Positions 1 to 4,735 of a stretch of 5,690 bases of DNA are shown here, in pieces (positions within the stretch are counted from its first letter, which is position 1; the number at the start of each line of letters is the position of its first letter). The stretch is from Comamonadaceae bacterium (GTDB lineage: Bacteria; Pseudomonadota; Gammaproteobacteria; Burkholderiales; Burkholderiaceae_C). The notes beneath the pieces were generated by a model. That model was not told where the DNA came from, ran no database searches, and saw nothing but the letters and a program-made list of their open reading frames with translations. The stretch is from the NCBI GenBank assembly GCA_947371775.1, contig CANBQX010000127.1, forward strand, positions 1 to 5,690, given 5' to 3'. A program made the position numbers and the translations under genes.

Positions 1-212
1 CCAAACTCCTCTTGCACCGGATCCCAGACCGTGCTGGTCAGAAACGAGAAGCCATATTTTTGAATCGCAGGCCAGGCACTGATGGTCAGCGACGTGAGGA
101 TGGCGAGCAACAAGCCCAGCGTCAAAAGCGCGCAGCCTTTGGCAACCCAGCCGAAAAGTTGATCAGCCAATGGCCCGCTGCGGGCGTGTTTGATGGAGGG
201 CGTGGATGTCAT
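1..212 (-). CDS. pstC: Phosphate ABC transporter permease PstC, N-terminal part (runs off the window)
   Basis: Inner-membrane permease subunit of the PstSCAB phosphate importer; it pairs with PstA to form the channel. Only the first 70 codons and two bases of the next are present. The product starts MTSTPSIKHARSG, has a cytoplasmic N-terminus, then one hydrophobic segment at about residues 24-46 (first transmembrane helix). After that comes SAWPAIQKYGFSFL...VWDP (about 45-65), which matches the conserved PstC stretch following helix 1 (E. coli has a similar SSWPSIQKFG). The ATG at 212 is the first start in a sensible position; the Shine-Dalgarno is weak (GAGCGG just upstream). It lies 77 bp downstream of pstS on the same strand, so it is very likely cotranscribed from the PhoB-controlled pstS promoter. 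A hairpin in the gap may set the PstS:PstC ratio. The rest of the gene, presumably followed by pstA, pstB and phoU, lies outside the window. Identity rests on the short N-terminus plus context. Confidence 0.9.
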   Translation of the reverse strand, partial: MTSTPSIKHARSGPLADQLFGWVAKGCALLTLGLLLAILTSLTISAWPAIQKYGFSFLTSTVWDPVQEEF

Positions 213-234
213 GAACCGCTCGTGGTTGGTTAAG

Positions 235-278
235 CGCAAGCCAGACCCCGGACGCTTGCCCGGAGTGCTGGCGATGCG
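235..278 (-). promoter_or_regulatory. Intercistronic hairpin between pstS and pstC
   Basis: In the minus-strand RNA the arms at 268-272 (GCCAG) and 240-244 (CTGGC) pair. They are followed inward by ACU/GGU (with one G-U wobble and a bulged C at 267) and CCGG/CCGG, around an 8-base loop at 252-259. An outer helix (275-278 with 235-238) extends it, giving about 16 base pairs. The wobble pair is a mismatch on the plus strand, so the fold suits the pst transcript. No U-run follows, so it is not a simple terminator. Such hairpins after binding-protein genes commonly protect the upstream message and reduce expression of the permease gene; that role here is inference. Confidence 0.6.
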
Positions 279-289
279 AAAACGAAAAC

Positions 290-1330
290 TTACTTGAATG
301 CCACTGGCTTGCCAGCGGTATCCTTGATCTCACCCCAGGACTTCTGGATGGTGGCCACCACGGCTGGAGGCATGGGCACGTAGTCCAGTTCTGCCGCCGC
401 TTTTCCGCCATTGGCGTAAGCCCAGTTGAAAAACTTCAACACTTCAGTGGCTTTCTCAGGCTTGTCTTGCTTGGCGTGCATCAAGATGAAGGTGGCGGTC
501 GAAATGGGCCAGGTGTGCTTGCCGGGTTGGTCGGTGATCAACTGGTAGAACGACTTGTTCCAGTCTGCGCCGGCGGCAGCGGCCTTGAACGCATCATCGT
601 CGGGCGCAACAAACTGACCATCACGGTTCTTCAACAAGGTGTAGGTCATCTTGTTTTGCTTGACGTAGGAATACTCCACGTAGCCAATGGAATTGGGCAA
701 GCGGTTCACGAAGGCAGACACGCCCTCGTTGCCTTTGCCACCTGCGCCCACAGGCCAGTTCACAGCAGTGCCCTCACCAACCTTGGCTTTCCACTCAGGG
801 TGAACGCGGCTCAGGTAGTTGGTGAAGTTGAAGGTGGTGCCCGAGCCATCGGCGCGGCGCACCGGGGCAATTGCGGCATCGGGCAGGGGCAAGCCGGGGT
901 TCAGGGCTTTGAGGGCGGGATCATCCCAACGGGTGATCTTGCCCAGGAAAATGTCACCCAGGGTTTGGGCGTCGAGCTTCATCTGGCCGGGAGCGATACC
1001 CTTGATGTTGACCACGGGCACGGTGCCGCCAATCACGGCAGGGAACTGCACTTGGCCTTTGGACTTCAACACTTCGTCGGTTTGGGGCATGTCGGACGCG
1101 CCGAAATCTACGGTCTTGGAGTCGATTTGCTTGATGCCGCCGCCCGAGCCGATGGACTGGTAGTTCACCTTCACGCCGGTGGCCTTGTTGTAATCGGCCG
1201 CCCATTTGGCGTAAATGGGGGCTGGGAAGCTGGCGCCAGCGCCGGTAATTTCTTGCGCCTGAGCGGCGCCGAAGGCAAACGCGGTAGCGGCCGCCGCAAC
1301 GATGGCCGGGTATTGAACTGCAAATTTCAT
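290..1330 (-). CDS. pstS: Periplasmic phosphate-binding protein PstS
   Basis: High-affinity periplasmic phosphate receptor that delivers phosphate to PstCA. It is 346 aa. A signal peptide (residues 1-25, hydrophobic, ending AQA before QEITGAG) leaves a mature form of about 321 residues, the same as E. coli PstS. Phosphate-binding residues line up one by one with the E. coli set: S34-F35 in GAGASFPAP, S62 in the SGGG loop, D80 in FGASD, and R159, D161, S163, G164 and T165 in RRADGSGTT. Thr10 of E. coli is replaced by Ser, a conservative change. The ATG at 1330 has AAAGG about 9 bases upstream and is placed correctly for the signal peptide. The promoter region holds a PhoB box and a -10 element, so the gene should be induced by phosphate starvation. 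pstC follows 77 bp downstream. It is first in its operon. A close paralogue such as a PstS-like phosphatase is unlikely given the complete ligand set. Confidence 0.97.
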   Translation of the reverse strand: MKFAVQYPAIVAAAATAFAFGAAQAQEITGAGASFPAPIYAKWAADYNKATGVKVNYQSIGSGGGIKQIDSKTVDFGASDMPQTDEVLKSKGQVQFPAVIGGTVPVVNIKGIAPGQMKLDAQTLGDIFLGKITRWDDPALKALNPGLPLPDAAIAPVRRADGSGTTFNFTNYLSRVHPEWKAKVGEGTAVNWPVGAGGKGNEGVSAFVNRLPNSIGYVEYSYVKQNKMTYTLLKNRDGQFVAPDDDAFKAAAAGADWNKSFYQLITDQPGKHTWPISTATFILMHAKQDKPEKATEVLKFFNWAYANGGKAAAELDYVPMPPAVVATIQKSWGEIKDTAGKPVAFK

Positions 1331-1368
1331 GGTGGAACCTTTTTCGGGTGGGTTGGATTAACCCGGCC

Positions 1369-1402
1369 AATGTACGAACTATTTGTGACAAAAACGTGAC
1401 AT
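1369..1402 (-). promoter_or_regulatory. PhoB box and promoter of pstS
   Basis: Read on the minus strand from 1402 to 1385 the sequence is ATGTCAC-GTTT-TTGTCAC. These are two 7-base direct repeats separated by 4 A/T-rich bases, the geometry of the PhoB box (consensus CTGTCAT-4-CTGTCAT). Ten bases further down is TACATT (1374-1369), a 4 of 6 match to the sigma-70 -10 element. The box therefore sits where a -35 element would be, as in activator-dependent Pho promoters. No separate good -35 is seen. The pstS start codon is 38 bases below the -10. Confidence 0.87.
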
Positions 1403-1458
1403 AAAAGCATTCGCAGCCTTCCGGATGCTGAAAAACCCATCCGCTCGCAAGGCGAGTC

Positions 1459-1492
1459 TTGTCACATTTCTGTCACTTAATGGTCTTATCGT
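1459..1492 (+). promoter_or_regulatory. PhoB box and promoter of the FAS1 lipoprotein gene
   Basis: Positions 1459-1476 read TTGTCAC-ATTT-CTGTCAC, two direct 7-base repeats with a 4-base A/T spacer. This is closer to the PhoB consensus than the pstS box. Ten bases downstream is TATCGT (1487-1492), 4 of 6 to the -10 consensus, so box-to-(-10) spacing equals that on the pstS side. The orientation and position point to the plus-strand gene starting at 1521, with a short leader of about 20 bases. Two boxes facing opposite ways, 56 bp apart, imply two separately activated promoters rather than one shared box. Confidence 0.82.
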
Positions 1493-1520
1493 ATCGCCTT
1501 TCTAACAGGAGCTTTTGACC

Positions 1521-2021
1521 ATGTTCACTTCCAAATCGTTTGCAATGGCCCGCCGTGCCACTCTTGGTGCTGCTTTGACTTTGCTGGTCGCTGCCTGCGC
1601 TGCGCCCCAAAAACCTGTCAGCGTGGCCGAAACCATCGCCAACACGCCCTCGTTGAGCACCCTCAGCGGCCTGATCACCTCTGCCGGCCTGAGCAATGAC
1701 TTGCAAGGCACCGGACCCTTCACCGTGTTTGCACCCAACAACGACGCTTTCAAGGCGGTCAAACCCGCCACCATGGAAGACCTGGCCAAGCACCCCGCCA
1801 AGCTCAAAGACCTGTTGATGTACCACGTTGTGCCCGTCCAGGCCATGGCCAAGGACGTGAAGAACAGCACCGTCAAAGCACTCAACGGCGAGCCTTTGGC
1901 CCTGTCCAAAGCCGGTGATTTCGTGACGGTAGAAAACGCCGCCGTGGTGCAAGCCGATGTTTTGGCCTCGAATGGCGTGGTGCACATTGTGGACACCGTC
2001 ATGACCTCGACCAAGAAATAA
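1521..2021 (+). CDS. FAS1 (fasciclin) domain lipoprotein
   Basis: Small secreted protein of 166 aa with a single FAS1 domain, a beta-rich fold used for adhesion and protein or matrix interaction. The N-terminus has two Arg at 11-12, a hydrophobic stretch, and the lipobox V-A-A-C with Cys26, so it should be lipidated. Ala at +2 suggests outer-membrane sorting by the E. coli rule. The FAS1 domain spans about 34-162: H1 motif GPFTVFAPNNDAF (65-77), the YH pair in LLMYHVVP (101-102), and H2 motif NGVVHIVDTVM (151-161). The length is typical of bacterial one-domain FAS1 proteins. ATG at 1521 is preferred because AGGAG (1507-1511) lies 9 bases upstream; an in-frame TTG at 1515 would be only 3 bases from it. 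It is monocistronic, ending in a strong terminator. It is divergent from pstS and has its own PhoB box, so induction by phosphate starvation is likely. Its ligand and physiological role cannot be read from the sequence. Confidence 0.94.
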   Translation: MFTSKSFAMARRATLGAALTLLVAACAAPQKPVSVAETIANTPSLSTLSGLITSAGLSNDLQGTGPFTVFAPNNDAFKAVKPATMEDLAKHPAKLKDLLMYHVVPVQAMAKDVKNSTVKALNGEPLALSKAGDFVTVENAAVVQADVLASNGVVHIVDTVMTSTKK

Positions 2022-2076
2022 GACGGTCAGCACGCCGCGTCCGCTGCCGGGCAAGCACCAGCCTGCGACGCGCACC

Positions 2077-2102
2077 AAGCCCAGCCTAGGCTGGGCTTTT
2101 TT
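2077..2102 (+). terminator. Rho-independent terminator after the FAS1 gene
   Basis: A perfect 22-base palindrome (2077-2098, arms AAGCCCAGC and GCTGGGCTT around CTAG) runs into six T residues (2097-2102). The RNA forms a 9-bp GC-rich stem with a 4-base loop and U-tract. There is no T-run on the minus side, so it acts for plus-strand transcription. It separates the FAS1 gene from ppx. Confidence 0.95.
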
Positions 2103-2125
2103 GTGGCCGGTGAAAATGAGGGGAT

Positions 2126-2170
2126 GCACCATGCGCTTGGTGCTATCCTTGCCCTGGTAAATTGTATAAA
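2126..2170 (+). promoter_or_regulatory. Probable ppx promoter with an overlapping inverted repeat
   Basis: TATAAA at 2165-2170 is a 5 of 6 match to the -10 element. No good -35 is present at 16-18 bases upstream (TGCTAT at 2141-2146 is the best placed and is weak). A 6-base inverted repeat, GCACCA (2126-2131) and TGGTGC (2138-2143) with a 6-base spacer, covers the expected -35 position, so it could be an operator for an activator or repressor. There is no PhoB box here. The -10 ends only 11 bases before the ppx ATG. Confidence 0.5.
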
Positions 2171-2181
2171 CCGTTTTTTTA

Positions 2182-3684
2182 ATGACTTCAGAACACCGAC
2201 TTGCCGCGATCGATTTGGGCTCCAACAGCTTTCGCCTTGAAATTGGCGTACTGGACCATGGCGAATTTCAACGCACCGAATACATCAAAGAGACCGTGCG
2301 CCAAGGCGCCGGACTGGATGCCGACCGCAACCTGACCCAGCCCGCCATGCAAAACGGTTGGGACTGCCTGGCACGCTTTGGCGAACGACTGGCCGGTTTT
2401 GCCCCTGCGCAAGTGCGCGCCGTGGCCACCCAAACCCTGCGCGAGGCGCGCAACCGCGACGCTTTTTTGGAACGTGCCAACGCGGTATTGGGTTTCCCGA
2501 TTGACGTCATTTCCGGGCGCGAAGAAGCCCGCTTGATCTACCAGGGTGTGTCCCACACCCTGCCCGCCTCCGACGAGCGCCGCTTGGTGATCGACATTGG
2601 TGGGCGCTCGACAGAGCTGATCCTGGGCCAGGCCTTCAAGCCGAGGGTCATGGAATCCTTTCGCGTGGGCAGCATTGCCTGGTCGACCCGCTATTTTTCA
2701 GACGGCCAGTTCACCCGCAAGGCCTTTGAAATTGCCGAAATCGCCGCCAAAGCCGTGTTGGACGAAGCAATTGACGCCTACCACCCGAGCCATTGGGACG
2801 TGGCCTATGGCTCGGCCGGCACCGTGGGCGCCATCCGCGATGTGCTCGAAGCGTCCGGTTGGCCCCCGGGTTCGATCACGCAAGACGGACTGGACTGGCT
2901 GCTCGACAAACTCATCACCGCACAAAGCACCGATCGGGTCAAACTGCCAGGCTTGCGGGAAGATCGCAAAGCCGTGATTGGCGGCGGCCTGAGCATTACC
3001 CGAGCCTTGTTCAGCCTGCTCGGAATCGAATCCCTCCACAGCACCGACGGTGGTTTGCGCCATGGACTGCTGTGCGAGCTCAGCGGCAACACCGACAACA
3101 CCAGCGACCTGCGACTGAAAACCGTCCTGCGCTTGGCCACCAAGTTTGGCGTGGACCGCGTGCACGGAGCGCGGGTTGGCAAAGTCGCGACCGCTCTGTT
3201 TGAACAGATTGAAAAAGCCCGCGCCGACAACAAGCCCGACGAGTCAGAACGCAGTGTGCGCAAGATCAAATGGGCTGCGGAGCTGCATGAAATCGGCAGC
3301 CATATTTCGCACAGCGACTACCACAAGCATGGCGCCTATATCTTGGACAACGCCGACGCCATGGGTTTCGCGCTGCCCGAATTGCACCGTCTGAGCCTGC
3401 TGGTGCTGGGGCACCGTGGCAAGTTGCGCAAAATCGAAGCTGACTTGTCGAATGACGAGTTGCGCGCGCAATTGCTGGCACTGCGTTTGGCCGTGATCTT
3501 GTGCCATGCGCGCCGGGATCCCGATATGTCCGGCGTGCGCATCACCGCGCTGCACCATGGCAAGCTGCAATTGCATTGCGCCACCCTTTGGGCGCAGGAA
3601 TTTCCCCAATCGGCCTACCTGTTGCGCGAAGAGGCCTTGGCCTGGCAAAAAACCCCCTGGCCTTTGGATTTTGTGGAGCACTAA
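2182..3684 (+). CDS. ppx: Exopolyphosphatase of the Ppx/GppA family
   Basis: Hydrolyses terminal phosphates from polyphosphate; family members may also convert pppGpp to ppGpp. It is 500 aa (E. coli Ppx 513), cytoplasmic. An ASKHA-type N-terminal half carries DLGSNSF (11-17, phosphate loop 1), REEAR (113-117, with the catalytic glutamate region), DIGGRSTEL (138-146, phosphate loop 2), GSAGT (210-214) and GGGLS (267-271). The C-terminal half, about 305-500, is the HD-like helical region with HEIGSHISHSDYHKHGAYIL (369-388). Many family members have Gly or Ala where Arg142 stands here. The ATG at 2182 is required because phosphate loop 1 starts at residue 11 and an upstream in-frame stop lies at 2167-2169. 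No Shine-Dalgarno precedes it, only a T-run, so the message may be leaderless. ppx faces ppk1 across two genes, pairing synthesis and breakdown of polyphosphate. Ppx and GppA activity cannot be told apart from sequence alone; the nearby ppk1 favours Ppx. Confidence 0.94.
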   Translation: MTSEHRLAAIDLGSNSFRLEIGVLDHGEFQRTEYIKETVRQGAGLDADRNLTQPAMQNGWDCLARFGERLAGFAPAQVRAVATQTLREARNRDAFLERANAVLGFPIDVISGREEARLIYQGVSHTLPASDERRLVIDIGGRSTELILGQAFKPRVMESFRVGSIAWSTRYFSDGQFTRKAFEIAEIAAKAVLDEAIDAYHPSHWDVAYGSAGTVGAIRDVLEASGWPPGSITQDGLDWLLDKLITAQSTDRVKLPGLREDRKAVIGGGLSITRALFSLLGIESLHSTDGGLRHGLLCELSGNTDNTSDLRLKTVLRLATKFGVDRVHGARVGKVATALFEQIEKARADNKPDESERSVRKIKWAAELHEIGSHISHSDYHKHGAYILDNADAMGFALPELHRLSLLVLGHRGKLRKIEADLSNDELRAQLLALRLAVILCHARRDPDMSGVRITALHHGKLQLHCATLWAQEFPQSAYLLREEALAWQKTPWPLDFVEH

Positions 3685-3706
3685 AGACAGCAGTCGTGCG
3701 CTGACC

Positions 3707-3734
3707 TTGGCCTCTGCTCCGAAAACGATATAAA
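3707..3734 (+). promoter_or_regulatory. Sigma-70-like promoter of the H1-like protein gene
   Basis: TTGGCC (3707-3712, 4 of 6 to the -35 element) and TATAAA (3729-3734, 5 of 6 to the -10) are 16 bases apart, in the 98 bp gap after ppx. The start would be near 3741, giving a leader of about 40 bases with AGAGGA as ribosome site. Just after the -10 is a direct repeat, ACTGT at 3734-3738 and 3743-3747. No terminator separates this from ppx, so some readthrough from ppx is possible. Confidence 0.6.
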
Positions 3735-3782
3735 CTGTATGTACTGTTTTTTCGCAACCTGAACGAAAGAGGACGAGCAACC

Positions 3783-4250
3783 ATGGCCAAAACCGAATCC
3801 ACCACCGCGCCCGCAAGCACCGCTGCGGCTGTGAAAACCCCAGCTGCAAAAAAACGTGTCGCACGCCCTGCCGCTGCGCGCAAGACGCCTGCAAAGCGCG
3901 CCGCCGTGGCAAAGAAAGTAGCGGCCAAGCCAGCGCTCGCTGCCAAGAAAGTGGCCAAACCTGCAGCGCCTGCGGTGAAACCTGCTTCCGCACCCGCAGC
4001 CTTGGCAGACGCCAAAAACGCCAAAGAGAAAAGGCACAAATTGGTGCGTGACAGCATTACCGTGCCCAAAGCGGAATACCAAGTGCTTGAGGCCATGAAG
4101 CACCGTGCCGCGCAGCTCAAGGTCATGGTGAAAAAGACCGAACTCATACGCGCAGGCATGAAGCACCTGGCGACCCTGCCCGACGCGGTGTTTTTGGCAG
4201 CCATCGCGGCAGTGCCCAGCCTGAAAACGGGCCGCCCCGCCAAGAGCTAA
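3783..4250 (+). CDS. Histone H1-like basic protein with a C-terminal RHH-like module
   Basis: A 155 aa protein of two parts. Residues 1-80 are low-complexity and Lys/Ala/Pro-rich (repeated AAKK, PAAK and VAKK-like units), like the tail of eukaryotic histone H1 and of bacterial H1-like proteins; such tails bind DNA or RNA by charge. Residues 84-150 are well-ordered: RHKLVRDSITVPKAEY..., then a helix with HRAAQL, then KKTELIRAGMKHLATL, ending KTGRPAKS. A short strand followed by two helices, the second with the T-E-L-I-R-A-G pattern, resembles ribbon-helix-helix DNA-binding proteins; this fold call is my inference. Similar two-part proteins are common in Burkholderiales, mostly annotated as hypothetical or H1-like. 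AGAGGA (3768-3773) is 9 bases before the ATG at 3783. It has its own promoter downstream of ppx and converges on the sixA-like gene with only 5 bp between stop codons. A nucleoid or regulatory role is plausible but unproven, and no direct link to phosphate is visible. Confidence 0.83.
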   Translation: MAKTESTTAPASTAAAVKTPAAKKRVARPAAARKTPAKRAAVAKKVAAKPALAAKKVAKPAAPAVKPASAPAALADAKNAKEKRHKLVRDSITVPKAEYQVLEAMKHRAAQLKVMVKKTELIRAGMKHLATLPDAVFLAAIAAVPSLKTGRPAKS

Positions 4251-4255
4251 GGTCC

Positions 4256-4735
4256 TTAGACCAAATCCGGCGAGAGGACTGCCAACAACGTCACCTCGCT
4301 GGCGACTTCGCGTTCACGCAAGCGCAGCCACCACACTGCGCCTTTTTTCACACTGCACTCGCCGGCCGAGATGCCCAACAGGCGCGCAGCAGTCTGACCC
4401 AGGGTGGGCTGGTGCCCCACCACCAAGACGCAGCCAGTGCCTGTCGTCCAGTGCGCCACGTTCAGCAAATCGTCCACGCTTGCCAAAGGTGCGAGTCCTG
4501 CTTGCGTCTTGTACTTGCGCTCCAGCGCTTGCGCGGTTTGGTCTGCGCGCAAGGCGGGGCTGGCAAACACTTTGGTGCTGGCGGGCAGTTGCCGGTCCAG
4601 CCACGCGCCCATGCGATGCGCCTGCTTCTCACCACGTGGGGTCAAGGTGCGCAGCATGTCGTCGCCCACCAGCTCCAGGTCAATCGCCTCAGCGTGGCGC
4701 CACAGCACCAGATCCAGGGTTCTATCCTTTGCCAC
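4256..4735 (-). CDS. sixA: SixA-type phosphohistidine phosphatase (histidine phosphatase superfamily)
   Basis: Small cytoplasmic phosphatase of 159 aa, the length of E. coli SixA (161). Catalytic residues are in order: R13-H14 in VLWRHAEA (the His takes the phosphoryl group), R63 in SPALRADQT, and H108 in LVVGHQPTLG, matching R7/H8, R55 and H108 of E. coli SixA. The usual RHG is RHA here. SixA in E. coli removes phosphate from histidines of ArcB or of the PTS protein NPr; the substrate here is unknown. The start is GTG at 4735, with GAAAGG about 7 bases upstream, inside the end of ppk1. The coding regions overlap by 14 bp, so the two genes are cotranscribed and probably translationally coupled. 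The gene ends 5 bp from the stop of the convergent H1-like gene, with no terminator in between. The family is clear; the exact symbol is by similarity. Confidence 0.9.
   Translation of the reverse strand: MAKDRTLDLVLWRHAEAIDLELVGDDMLRTLTPRGEKQAHRMGAWLDRQLPASTKVFASPALRADQTAQALERKYKTQAGLAPLASVDDLLNVAHWTTGTGCVLVVGHQPTLGQTAARLLGISAGECSVKKGAVWWLRLREREVASEVTLLAVLSPDLV

Noticed and set aside
467..1399. Open frame of 310 codons on the plus strand, opposite pstS
   Set aside because: It is the shadow of a fully supported pstS. The translation has no recognisable domain and would run through the pstS promoter and PhoB box.
1515..1520. TTG at 1515 as start of the FAS1 gene
   Set aside because: Only 3 bases from the AGGAG ribosome site; ATG at 1521 has 9-base spacing.
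1473..2225. Open frame of 250 codons on the minus strand opposite the FAS1 gene
   Set aside because: It covers the FAS1 gene, its terminator and the ppx start; the product is low-complexity Gly/His-rich with no motif. The FAS1 gene has ribosome site, lipobox and domain motifs.
3675..3720. Possible terminator after ppx (GGAGCA and TGCTCC arms)
   Set aside because: Arms are 34 bases apart, only 6 bp long, begin inside ppx and have no T-run behind them.
3734..3750. LexA-like site in the leader of the H1-like gene (CTGTATGTACTGT)
   Set aside because: There is no CAG or ACAG half at the correct distance; the sequence is a direct repeat of ACTGT, not a dyad.
3542..4243. Open frame of 233 codons (and a 161-codon one in another frame) on the minus strand opposite the H1-like gene
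   Set aside because: Ala-rich and Gly/Cys-rich translations are the expected complement of Lys/Ala codons; no start context and no conserved motif.
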